Shown here piece after piece: positions 49,682 to 58,061 of a DNA stretch of 64,000 nt; the first letter of the stretch is position 1, and each line of letters opens with the position of its first letter. Source of the DNA: DAHUYF01 sp035623985 (lineage in GTDB: Bacteria; Pseudomonadota; Alphaproteobacteria; ATCC43930; CGMCC-115725); contig DASPSJ010000082.1 of assembly GCA_035623985.1 (NCBI GenBank), forward strand, positions 1 to 64,000, read 5' to 3'. Both the position numbers and the translations under genes were made by a program. The notes below the pieces were generated by a model, which was not told where the DNA came from, ran no database searches, and worked only from the letters and a program-made list of their open reading frames with translations.

Positions 49682-51745
49682 CTACGGCACGTTTCGACGC
49701 AACTCCTCGATCCATGCCCGGGCGTCCGCATCGCTCGGCGCGCGCCAGTCGCCGCGCGGAGACAGCGATCCGCCCGAGCCGACCTTCGGGCCGTTCGGCA
49801 GGGCCGACCGTTTGAACTGGCTCTGCTCGATGAAGCGAAAGAGAAAAATCTCCAGCCATTTCTTGATCGTCGGCAAATCATAGGCGTGCCGCTCGAGCGC
49901 CGTGGACGGGTCGGGCCAGTCGCCGCGTTCGGCGTCGTCCCAGGCATGGTCCGCGAGAAACGCGATTCTGCTCGGGCGATAGCCGTACCGGCTGAGGTAA
50001 TAGAGGTTGAAATCCTGCAGCTCATAGGGGCCGATCTCGTCTTCCGCGCGCTGTAGGGCTCCGTCTTTGGCGGGCACAAGCTCGGGCGAGGCGGGGATGG
50101 CGAGAATGTCCGCGAACGCCGCCGCGGCCGCCTCCGGCAACTCCCCCGTCTCGATGACCCAGCGGATGAGGTAGCGAAGCAAGGTCTTCGGCACCGAGGC
50201 ATTGACGCTGTAATGCGCCATGTGATCGCCGACGCCGTAGGTCGTGTAGCCGAGCGCCAGCTCCGACAGGTCGCTGGTGCCGATCACCAACGCGGCGTGA
50301 TGGTTGGCGAGGCGAAAGAGGTGGGAGGCGCGCTCGCCGGCTTGGACATTCTCGAAGGTCTTGTCGTAGAGCGGCTCGCCGCGGGCGAAGGGGTGGCCGA
50401 TATCCTCGAGCATTCGGCGCGCCGCCGGCCGAATGTCGATTTCCGCCGCGCTGGCCCCCAGTCCCTGCGCGAGCCGCAGGGCGTTCCGCCGGCTCTGCTC
50501 GCTCGTCGCGAAGCCGGGGAGGCTATAGGCGAGGATCTGCGCGCGCGGGAGGTTCAGGCGATCGAAAGCGCGGGCGGTGACGAGCAGCGCCTGCGCCGAA
50601 TCGAGGCCGCCCGAGACGCCGATGACGGCCTTTTGCAGCTTCGTCGCCCTGAGGCGCTGCGCCAGGCCCTGCACCTGGATCTCATAGACCTCGCGACAGC
50701 GTTCGTCGCGACGCCGGCGATCGCTGGGAACGTAGGGAAAGCGGGAAATGGCGCGGGCGAGGGGAAGCTCGCTGGCCGGCGGGTCGAAGGCGAGGGGGAG
50801 CCGCCGCATCGCCGCCAGGACGTCGCGATGATGCTCGGCGCCGTCATTGAAGCTCGTGAGCCGCGCTCGTTCCTGCACCAGGCGGTCGAGATCGACATCG
50901 GCGAAGACGAGATGAGACGACATGGCGAACCGGTCGCCCTCGGCGAGCAGATCGCCATTCTCGTAGACGAGCGCTTGGCCGTCCCAGGCAAGATCGGTCG
51001 TCGATTCGCCGAAGCCGGCGGCGGCATAGAGATAGGCGGCAACGCAGCGTCCGGATTGGGAGGCGCAGAGCAGACGCCGGTAATCGGCCTTGCCAATGGT
51101 TGCGTTGCTGGCGGAAAGATTGGCCAGAACCGTGGCGCCGGCCAACGCCGCAGTGCTGCTGGGCGGTATGGGAGCCCACAGATCCTCGCAGATTTCGACA
51201 TGCAGCGCGAAGCCGGGACAGGCGCGCGCCTCGAAGATGAGATCGGCACCGAACGGCACGTCCCGGCCCAGCAGCGGGATCGATGGCGACAGGGCTTGTC
51301 TTGCCGGGCAGAACTGCCGTTTTTCATAGAACTCCCGATAATTCGGCAGGTAGCTTTTCGGCGCAACGCCGAGCACGGCGCCACGGTGGATCACGGCGGC
51401 GCAGTTGAAGAGCTTCGCCTCGGCACGGACCGGCAAGCCGAGGATGATCGCCAGCGGCAGGCCGACGCTGGCCGCCAGAACCTCGGCCAACGCCGCCTCG
51501 GCCGCGTCGAGCAGCGCCTGCTGGAAGAAGAGATCGTCATTGGCGTAGCCGGTGATGCCCAGCTCCGGAAACAGCACGAGCCCGGCCCCCCGCTCGGCCG
51601 CGGCACCGGCCAAGCGAACCGTCTCCCGGGCATTGTCGGCCGGCGAGGCAAGCGACACCACGGGCGTGGCGATCGCTACGCGAAAGAAGCCATGGCGGTA
51701 AAGCGACCGGAACGACGGCAGGCCGCTGACGGCTGGCAACGCCAT
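49682..51745 (-). CDS. nadE: Glutamine-dependent NAD(+) synthetase
   Basis: 687 residues. N-terminal nitrilase-type glutaminase (VLFPELGITGY with the Glu, APKSYLPNYREFYEKRQF with the Lys, HVEICEDLWAPI with the Cys) and C-terminal synthetase domain (GVSGGLDSAQALLVTARAF, IGTSDLSELALGYTTYG). It amidates nicotinate adenine dinucleotide to NAD with glutamine as ammonia source. The ATG at 51745 gives the usual start of the nitrilase domain. It is divergent from polX and shares the box at 51807. Confidence 0.95.
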   Translation of the reverse strand: MALPAVSGLPSFRSLYRHGFFRVAIATPVVSLASPADNARETVRLAGAAAERGAGLVLFPELGITGYANDDLFFQQALLDAAEAALAEVLAASVGLPLAIILGLPVRAEAKLFNCAAVIHRGAVLGVAPKSYLPNYREFYEKRQFCPARQALSPSIPLLGRDVPFGADLIFEARACPGFALHVEICEDLWAPIPPSSTAALAGATVLANLSASNATIGKADYRRLLCASQSGRCVAAYLYAAAGFGESTTDLAWDGQALVYENGDLLAEGDRFAMSSHLVFADVDLDRLVQERARLTSFNDGAEHHRDVLAAMRRLPLAFDPPASELPLARAISRFPYVPSDRRRRDERCREVYEIQVQGLAQRLRATKLQKAVIGVSGGLDSAQALLVTARAFDRLNLPRAQILAYSLPGFATSEQSRRNALRLAQGLGASAAEIDIRPAARRMLEDIGHPFARGEPLYDKTFENVQAGERASHLFRLANHHAALVIGTSDLSELALGYTTYGVGDHMAHYSVNASVPKTLLRYLIRWVIETGELPEAAAAAFADILAIPASPELVPAKDGALQRAEDEIGPYELQDFNLYYLSRYGYRPSRIAFLADHAWDDAERGDWPDPSTALERHAYDLPTIKKWLEIFLFRFIEQSQFKRSALPNGPKVGSGGSLSPRGDWRAPSDADARAWIEELRRNVP

Positions 51746-51806
51746 TTTCTCGCACCCTTGCGGTGACCGTGCCCGGCCACCATTGGCGATCCGCCGCCGG
51801 CCGACC

Positions 51807-51820
51807 TTGACATGGATCAA
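51807..51820. promoter_or_regulatory. FNR/FixK-type box in the divergent nadE / polX promoter region
   Basis: TTGAC-ATGG-ATCAA, one mismatch, embedded in ACCTTGACATGGATCAAGGT, whose outer arms extend the palindrome. Centred 68 bases from the nadE ATG and 64 bases from the polX ATG, a symmetric placement for two-way control. Confidence 0.7.
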
Positions 51821-51877
51821 GGTCGCCCGGCGGCGGAGTTGCAAATATCAATCAAGCTCTTATCCGGTGGCCGGATC

Positions 51878-53605
51878 ATGCCTGCCCACAACACGGAAAT
51901 CGCCGACGCGCTCGACCAGGTCGCCGATTTGCTCGAGCTGGAACAGGGAAATCCCTTTCGCATTCGCGCCTATCGCAACGCCGCGCGCGTCGTGCGCGGC
52001 CTCGGCACGGAAGTGGCAAGCCTGTTGGCGCGTGGCGAGGACCTGCCCAAGGTGCGGGGCATCGGCACCGACCTTGCCGGCAAGATCAAGGAACTGGCGA
52101 CCAGGGAGAAACTGCCGCTGCTGGAGGAGCTGCGCCGCCACGTGCCGGCGGTCGCGCTCGAGCTGCTGCGGCTGCCCAATCTCGGCCCCAAGCGCGTCAA
52201 GCTGCTCTGCGAGAAGCTCCATATCCACAGCGTCGAGCAGCTCCATCGGGCGCTGCTGGACGGCCGCGTGCGCGCGCTGGCGGGGTTCGGCGCGGGCATG
52301 GAGAAGAAGCTGCTCGAGGCGATCGAGGAGCGCTCGCATGCTCCCTCGCGCTTCAAGCTCGCGGCGGTCGAGAATTTGGCCGCGCCCCTCATCGACTATT
52401 TGACGAAGGCGCCGGGTGTCGGCCAGGTGACGGTCGCCGGCAGCTACCGCCGCTGCCAGGAAACGGTGGGCGACGTCGATATCGTCGCGACCGCCGCCAA
52501 GGGACCGCCCGTGACCGCCTGGTTCACGCAATACCCGGAGGTCGTGCGCGTTGCCGCGGCAGGCGACACCCGCGCGACCGTCGTGTTGCGCTCGGGTTTG
52601 CAAGTCGATCTTCGCATCGTGGCGGCGGAAAGCTACGGCGCGGCGCTGCATTATTTCACCGGCAGCAAGGCGCACAATATCGCCATCCGCCGGCTTGGCC
52701 AGGAAAAGGGGCTGAAGATCAACGAGTATGGCGTCTTTCGCGGCCATCGACGCATCGGCGGGGAGACGGAGGACGAGATCTACAAGGCCGTCAACCTCCC
52801 CTTCATTCCGCCGGAGCTGCGCGAGAACCGCGGCGAGATCGAGGCGGCGGCCGCCCATCGGCTGCCGAAGCTGGTCGAGCTTGCCGATCTTCACGGCGAT
52901 CTCCACCTGCACAGCACGGCCACCGACGGCCATAACACCATCGAGGAGATGGCGAACGCGGCGCGCGCCTTGGGACTCGACTACATCGCCGTCACCGAGC
53001 ATTCGCGCCATCTCGGCATGGCGCACGGGCTCGATCCCGCGCGCCTGCGCCGCCAGATTGCCGAGATCGACCGGCTCAATGCGCATTTCGAGCGGTTCAC
53101 GGTGCTGAGGGGCATCGAAGTCGACATCCTCGAGGACGGCAAGCTCGATCTGCCGGATTCGACGCTGGCCGAGCTGGACCTCGTCGTCGCCGCCGTCCAT
53201 AGCCGTTTCAACTTGTCGCGCGAGAAGCAGACCGAGCGCATCCTGCGCGCCATGGAACGTCCGCATTTCACTATCCTCGCCCATCCCACCGGCCGTCTGA
53301 TCGGCGAGCGCGAGCCCTATGATGTCGACATGCCGCGCCTTATCAACGCGGCGCGCGAGCGCGGCTGTTTCCTGGAGCTCAACGCGCATCCCGAACGCCT
53401 CGATCTCACGGACATCCATTGTCGCATGGCGAAGGAGGCGGGGGTGCTCGTCAGCATCGCGTCCGATGCGCACCGGGACAGCGAGCTTTCCTACCTGCGC
53501 TTCGGCGTCGGACAGGCGCGGCGCGGCTGGCTCGGTCCGGGGGACGTGTTGAATGCGCGGCCGCTCGAGGAACTCCGCCCGTTGCTCCGGCGCACGACGG
53601 CCTAA
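51878..53605 (+). CDS. polX: Family-X DNA polymerase with C-terminal PHP domain
   Basis: 575 residues. Helix-hairpin-helix regions (LPKVRGIGTDLAGKI, LLRLPNLGPKRVKLL), the polymerase-beta nucleotidyltransferase core (VTVAGSYRRCQETVGDVDIV with the catalytic Asp pair; QVDLRIV) and a PHP nuclease domain from ~340 (DLHGDLHLHSTATDGHNTIE, IAVTEHSRH, GIEVDILEDG, ASDAHRD). It fills short gaps in base-excision repair and removes 3' blocks. It is followed 18 bases later by pncB. Confidence 0.94.
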   Translation: MPAHNTEIADALDQVADLLELEQGNPFRIRAYRNAARVVRGLGTEVASLLARGEDLPKVRGIGTDLAGKIKELATREKLPLLEELRRHVPAVALELLRLPNLGPKRVKLLCEKLHIHSVEQLHRALLDGRVRALAGFGAGMEKKLLEAIEERSHAPSRFKLAAVENLAAPLIDYLTKAPGVGQVTVAGSYRRCQETVGDVDIVATAAKGPPVTAWFTQYPEVVRVAAAGDTRATVVLRSGLQVDLRIVAAESYGAALHYFTGSKAHNIAIRRLGQEKGLKINEYGVFRGHRRIGGETEDEIYKAVNLPFIPPELRENRGEIEAAAAHRLPKLVELADLHGDLHLHSTATDGHNTIEEMANAARALGLDYIAVTEHSRHLGMAHGLDPARLRRQIAEIDRLNAHFERFTVLRGIEVDILEDGKLDLPDSTLAELDLVVAAVHSRFNLSREKQTERILRAMERPHFTILAHPTGRLIGEREPYDVDMPRLINAARERGCFLELNAHPERLDLTDIHCRMAKEAGVLVSIASDAHRDSELSYLRFGVGQARRGWLGPGDVLNARPLEELRPLLRRTTA

Positions 53606-53623
53606 GCCGGCGGATCTCGTCCT

Positions 53624-54967
53624 ATGTCGCAGCGCGAAAGCCTCCTCCTTACGGATCTCTATCAGCTAGCGATGCTGCAGGCCTATTGGGAACACGGCTT
53701 TGCCGGCACGGCCGTGTTCGAGCTCTTCGTGCGCAAGCTGCCGCCTCGGCGCGGCTTTCTTATCGCGGCCGGCCTGGAGCAGGCGGTGCGCTTCTTGGAG
53801 ACGGCGTGCTTCACCGAGTCGGAACGCGACGCGCTTCATCGCATGGGCCGGTTCCCGCGCGCGTTCGTCGACTCGCTGTCCGATTTCCGCTTTACCGGCG
53901 ATGTCGATGCGCTGCCGGAAGGGACGATTTTCTTCCCGGACGAGCCGCTGTTGCGCGTCGTCGCGCCCTTGCCTCAGGCGCAGCTCGTCGAAACGCGCCT
54001 CATCAACCTGCTGCACCTCCAGACGGTCATCGCGTCGAAGGCGGCGCGCATGGTCCTGGCGGCGCCCGCCAAGCAACTCGTCGATTTCGGCCTGAGGCGG
54101 GCGCATGGCGCCGAGGCGGGGTTGCTCGCGGCGCGCGCCAGCTATATCGCGGGCTTCGCCGGCACGGCGACGCTGGAAGCGGCCCTGCGCTTCGATATCC
54201 CCGCCTACGGCACCATGGCGCATTCATTCGTCCAGGCGCATGACGACGAGAGCCGCGCTTTCGAGCACTTCGCGCGCAGCCGGCCCGAGGGCGTCGTCCT
54301 GCTGATCGACACCTACGACACCGAGCGGGCCGCCGAGAAGGTGGCGGCACTCGCCCCGCGTCTCGCGCGCGAGCACATCCAAATTCATGGCGTGCGGCTC
54401 GATAGCGGCGACCTGGGCGAGCATGCGCGCCGCGTGCGCGCAATCCTCGATGCGCACGGCTTGCGGCATATCACCATCTTTGCGAGCGGCGGGCTCGACG
54501 AGGATGCGCTCGCCGCCTTCACGCGGGAGGGCGCTCCGATCGACGGCTATGGGATCGGCACGAGCCTCACCACGTCCTCGGATGCGCCGGCTCTCGACTG
54601 CGCCTACAAGCTTCAGGAATATGACGGCGTGCCGCGGCGCAAGCGGTCGGAGGGAAAGGCGACGTGGCCCGGCCGCAAGCAGATCTGGCGCCGTCACGCG
54701 GCCGACGGGAGCTATGCCGGCGACATTCTCGGATTGGAGGGAGAAGCGCATGAGGGCGAGCCGCTGTTGCGGCCGGTGATGCGGAACGGGCGAAGCCTTG
54801 CGCCCATGCCGGGCCTGGGCGCCATCCGTGCCTTTGCCGAGGAAAGGCTGTGGCGCTTGCCGGCGGCGCTTCGGCGATTGGAGCCGATGACCTTTAGCGT
54901 GACAGTGAGCGAGGAGTTGCGGCGCCTCGCCGATGAATGCGACCGCCGGGCGGAAGAAAGCCGCTGA
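53624..54967 (+). CDS. pncB: Nicotinate phosphoribosyltransferase
   Basis: 447 residues. It shows LLTDLYQLAMLQAYW, FVRKLPPRRGFLIAAGLEQA, DFGLRRAHGAEAGLLAARAS, GTMAHSFVQAH and DTYDTE. The phosphate-binding GVRLDSGDLGEHARRVR and FASGGLDEDALAAF follow. It makes nicotinate mononucleotide from nicotinate and PRPP, the entry of NAD salvage. Together with the divergent nadE it supplies two steps of NAD synthesis from one promoter region. Confidence 0.95.
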   Translation: MSQRESLLLTDLYQLAMLQAYWEHGFAGTAVFELFVRKLPPRRGFLIAAGLEQAVRFLETACFTESERDALHRMGRFPRAFVDSLSDFRFTGDVDALPEGTIFFPDEPLLRVVAPLPQAQLVETRLINLLHLQTVIASKAARMVLAAPAKQLVDFGLRRAHGAEAGLLAARASYIAGFAGTATLEAALRFDIPAYGTMAHSFVQAHDDESRAFEHFARSRPEGVVLLIDTYDTERAAEKVAALAPRLAREHIQIHGVRLDSGDLGEHARRVRAILDAHGLRHITIFASGGLDEDALAAFTREGAPIDGYGIGTSLTTSSDAPALDCAYKLQEYDGVPRRKRSEGKATWPGRKQIWRRHAADGSYAGDILGLEGEAHEGEPLLRPVMRNGRSLAPMPGLGAIRAFAEERLWRLPAALRRLEPMTFSVTVSEELRRLADECDRRAEESR

Positions 54968-55059
54968 GCCGGCGACGCCGTGATCGATTTAACGCGACCG
55001 CTCGGCAATGCCAAGGCAAACCTTCCCTCCGAGCGAAGGATGAAAGGGAGGAGCGAGAC

Positions 55060-55716
55060 ATGAATCACGACCTCCGGCTGCAGCAGCGGGTCATCGACGC
55101 GCTCGAATTCGAGCCCGGCATCGACGCCGCCTCCATCGGCGTGAGCGCCCGAGACAGCGTCGTCACGCTCACCGGTCATGTTCGCGGCTACGCCGAGAAA
55201 TTTGCCGCCGAACGAGCGGTTCGCCGGGTGAAAGGCGTGGAAGCCGTGGCGCAGGAGCTCGAGGTCCGGCTTCCCTCGGACAAGAAGCTGGCGGACGACG
55301 AGATCGCGGCTCGCGCGGCCCGGCTTTTGGAATGGGACGCCGCAATCCCCGCCGGCCGCATCTCGATCAAGGTCGAGCACGGGGTCGTGACGCTTTCGGG
55401 CGTCGTCGACTGGCATTACCAGCGGGTCGAGGCCGAATACGACGTGCGCAAGCTCGGCGGCGTGCGCGCCGTGGTGAACGATGTCACGGTGACGCCGAAG
55501 CCACGCGCTGCGGATGTCCGCGCCAAGATCCATGCGGCAATCGGACGCCATGCCGGGCTCGATGCCGACACCATCACCATCGACGTGTCCGGCGGCCGGG
55601 TGACGCTCGCCGGCACGGTAAGCGCCTGGACCGGACGCGAAGCCGCCGAGCGGGCGGCCTGGTCGGCACCGGGGGTGATCGAAGTGGAAAACCACATCAC
55701 GCTCGAGCGGCCGTGA
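55060..55716 (+). CDS. Triple BON-domain protein (first copy)
   Basis: 218 residues, ATG after GGGAGGAG. Three BON domains (~1-72, ~78-146, ~150-218), each with the beta-alpha-beta G-x-V-T-L-x-G pattern (VVTLTGHVRGYAEKF, VVTLSGVVDWHYQRVEAE, RVTLAGTVSAWTGREAAE). There is no signal peptide, so it is cytoplasmic, unlike OsmY. BON domains bind phospholipid or protein. A close paralogue lies at 60306. It sits 92 bases after pncB and has no box of its own. Confidence 0.9.
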   Translation: MNHDLRLQQRVIDALEFEPGIDAASIGVSARDSVVTLTGHVRGYAEKFAAERAVRRVKGVEAVAQELEVRLPSDKKLADDEIAARAARLLEWDAAIPAGRISIKVEHGVVTLSGVVDWHYQRVEAEYDVRKLGGVRAVVNDVTVTPKPRAADVRAKIHAAIGRHAGLDADTITIDVSGGRVTLAGTVSAWTGREAAERAAWSAPGVIEVENHITLERP

Positions 55717-55739
55717 CCAAGGCCGTTCGGCCAGCCCCC

Positions 55740-55753
55740 TTGATGCACATCAA
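55740..55753 (+). promoter_or_regulatory. Perfect FNR/FixK-type box upstream of the small lipoprotein gene
   Basis: TTGAT-GCAC-ATCAA, identical over 14 bases to the groEL box, centred 95 bases ahead of the ATG at 55842. Confidence 0.75.
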
Positions 55754-55841
55754 TGTCTCAAGCCGACGAAAAGCTAGCGTGCTGGTGCCCACCGCGCCAT
55801 AAAGCCGAGGGTGTTTGGTGCCATGCTTTAAGGAGGAGAAC

Positions 55842-56114
55842 ATGCGCTCTTTGAGAAGCCTGATGTTTGCCCTGGTGCCGCTGGTTGCGGTCGGCGCCTG
55901 CACGACGCTCAGCGACCAGGACCGCGCGACGCTGACCGCGGCGAGCCAGAACGCCGACCAGGCCAAACAGCAAGCCGCGCAGGCGCTGGCGGCGGCGCAA
56001 GCCGCGCAGGCCGCCGCGCAAGCCGCCCAGGCCACCGCGAACCAGGCCGCGGCGGACGCCAAGGCCGCCAACGAGAAGGCGGACCGGATGTTCCAGCGGT
56101 CGCTGCGCAAGTAG
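55842..56114 (+). CDS. Small alanine-rich coiled-coil lipoprotein (Lpp-like)
   Basis: 90 residues, strong AGGAGG. Lipobox LVAVGAC (Cys near residue 20), then a heptad-type coiled coil of Ala/Gln/Asn (NADQAKQQAAQALAAAQAAQ, AAQATANQAAADAKAANEKA) and a charged C-terminus (RSLRK). It resembles Braun lipoprotein or OprI, an outer-membrane spacer that may contact peptidoglycan; the terminal Lys would allow it. The strong ribosome site and perfect box suggest high expression in low oxygen. Confidence 0.88.
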   Translation: MRSLRSLMFALVPLVAVGACTTLSDQDRATLTAASQNADQAKQQAAQALAAAQAAQAAAQAAQATANQAAADAKAANEKADRMFQRSLRK

Positions 56115-56123
56115 CCAAGCCAC

Positions 56124-56154
56124 GCCGCGCCAAGTATGGTTTGCTTGGCGCGGC
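56124..56154 (+). terminator. Stem-loop after the lipoprotein gene
   Basis: 11-bp perfect stem GCCGCGCCAAG / CTTGGCGCGGC with a 9-base loop, 10 bases after the stop. No T-run follows, so it is either a stabilising 3' structure or a weak terminator. Confidence 0.6.
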
Positions 56155-56313
56155 GGCTATTGGTCCGGCTCTGCGAGAGGAGATGCTCCTGCCGCGGAGG
56201 AAGGAACGAGCCTCGCGACGGCCGGGAGCGGATCTCCCTTTCCGAACGAGGGATATGGACTCGACAAGGCGCGCGGCCGCTCGGCCGGCGCTAGAGACGG
56301 GATATGACGGGAT

Positions 56314-58053
56314 ATGGAGCATCACGCCGAAGTTCTCGGGGGAGGAGTGTGGCGCCAGCGCATTCCGAACTGGCGGGATCTGGTCATCGCGATCCTGGCG
56401 CTCGCGCTCCTGATCCTCATCGGCTCCGGCGCGCGTCAGATGGTCGCTCCCTTTGTCGCGGCGCAGCAGCCTGAGATCACCCTTTCGCCCGAGGTTCTGC
56501 CGCTCTATGCCGTCCGCACGACGATCCGGATGCTTGCGGCGCTCGTCGCGTCGCTGATCTTCACCTTTACCTACGCCACTCTGGCGGCCAAGAGCCGCCG
56601 CGCGGAAATGGTGCTGATTCCGCTGCTCGACGTGCTGCAGTCGGTTCCGATCCTCGGCTATCTCTCCTTCACGGTGCTGTTCTTCGTGTCGCTGTTTCCC
56701 GACACTGTGCTGGGGCCGGAGCTCGCCGCGATCTTCGCCATTTTCACCAGCCAGGCCTGGAACATGGCGTTCAGCCTCTACCAGTCCCTGCGGACGGTGC
56801 CGCAGGATCTTGACGAGGCGAGCCGCAGCTTTCGGTTTTCCGCCTGGCAGCGCTTCTGGCGCCTGGAAGTGCCGTTCGCCATGCCGGGCCTTCTCTGGAA
56901 CATGATGATGTCGATGTCCGGCGGCTGGTTTTTCGTCGTCGCCTCCGAGGCGATCGCGGTGGGCGACCTGCAGATAAACCTGCCCGGCATCGGCTCCTAC
57001 GTTGCGCGCGCGATCGAGGAGCGCGATCTCGGCGCGGTGGCGTGGGCCATCGTCGCCATGGGCGCCACGATCTTCGTCTATGATCAACTGCTCTTCCGCC
57101 CGCTGGTGGCCTGGGCGGATAAGTTCCGCGTCGAGCAGACCGCCGCTTCGATCGTGCCGAGGGCCTGGGTCCTGGACCTGTTTCGGCGCACGCGCTGGTT
57201 GAAGCGGGCCGGCGATGCCGTCGGTTCCGCGACGGCGATCGCGGCGCGGGCTCGGCTCTCGCTTCCGTCGAACGTCCGAGCCTTGATCGCGCCCTTGGCG
57301 CCGAGGCCGCGGGTCGCCGACCTCCTGTGGTATGGCCTTGTGCTTGCGGCCATGGGCTATGTCGTCAAGACCCTGCTCGGTTTCGCCGGCGCGGAGCTGT
57401 CCTGGAACGACGCCTCCATCGCCTTCGAAAACGGCGGGCTCACCATGCTGCGCGTCGCCGTCCTGGTGGCGCTTGCGACGGTCGTGTGGGTGCCGATCGG
57501 GGTTGCCGTGGGCCTTCGCCCGAGGCTTGCCGAGAAGGTGCAGCCGGCGGCACAGCTCCTGGCCGCCTTTCCGGCGAACCTGCTTTTTCCCATCGCGGTG
57601 TTTCTCATCCTGCGGTTCGACCTCGCGCCGAAGATCTGGCTGAGCCCGCTGATGATCCTCGGGACGCAATGGTACATTCTCTTCAACGTCATCGCGGGCG
57701 CGACCGCGTTCCCGAGCGACTTCCGGGAGGCCGCCGCGAGCTTCCGCATTGGCGGCTGGCGCTGGTGGCGGGAGGTCATGCTCCCGGGGATCTTTCCCTA
57801 TTACGTCACGGGGGCGATCACGGCGTCGGGCGGCGCGTGGAACGCCAGCATCGTCTCCGAAGCGGTAAGCTGGGGCCCGACGAAGCTGAGCGCGTCCGGT
57901 CTCGGCGCCTACATCGCGGAGATGACCGAGGCCGGCGATTTTCCGCGGATTGCGCTCGGCATCGCCGTCATGTCGATGCTCGTCATCGCCACGAACCGCC
58001 TGCTGTGGCGGCCTCTTTATGCCTTTGCCGAGCGCCGGACCCGCCTCGACTGA
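56314..58053 (+). CDS. ABC transporter permease, two fused permease domains (nitrate/sulfonate/taurine type)
   Basis: 579 residues with about 12 membrane segments in two homologous halves. Each half carries the EAA loop that contacts the ATPase (DEASRSFRFSAWQRFWRLEV near 175, REAAASFRIGGWRWWREVML near 475). Normally two separate SsuC/TauC-like chains dimerise; here they are one polypeptide. The ATPase gene follows 8 bases later. No binding protein is encoded, so substrate and direction are unknown. Confidence 0.88.
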   Translation: MEHHAEVLGGGVWRQRIPNWRDLVIAILALALLILIGSGARQMVAPFVAAQQPEITLSPEVLPLYAVRTTIRMLAALVASLIFTFTYATLAAKSRRAEMVLIPLLDVLQSVPILGYLSFTVLFFVSLFPDTVLGPELAAIFAIFTSQAWNMAFSLYQSLRTVPQDLDEASRSFRFSAWQRFWRLEVPFAMPGLLWNMMMSMSGGWFFVVASEAIAVGDLQINLPGIGSYVARAIEERDLGAVAWAIVAMGATIFVYDQLLFRPLVAWADKFRVEQTAASIVPRAWVLDLFRRTRWLKRAGDAVGSATAIAARARLSLPSNVRALIAPLAPRPRVADLLWYGLVLAAMGYVVKTLLGFAGAELSWNDASIAFENGGLTMLRVAVLVALATVVWVPIGVAVGLRPRLAEKVQPAAQLLAAFPANLLFPIAVFLILRFDLAPKIWLSPLMILGTQWYILFNVIAGATAFPSDFREAAASFRIGGWRWWREVMLPGIFPYYVTGAITASGGAWNASIVSEAVSWGPTKLSASGLGAYIAEMTEAGDFPRIALGIAVMSMLVIATNRLLWRPLYAFAERRTRLD

Positions 58054-58061
58054 GAAAAGCC

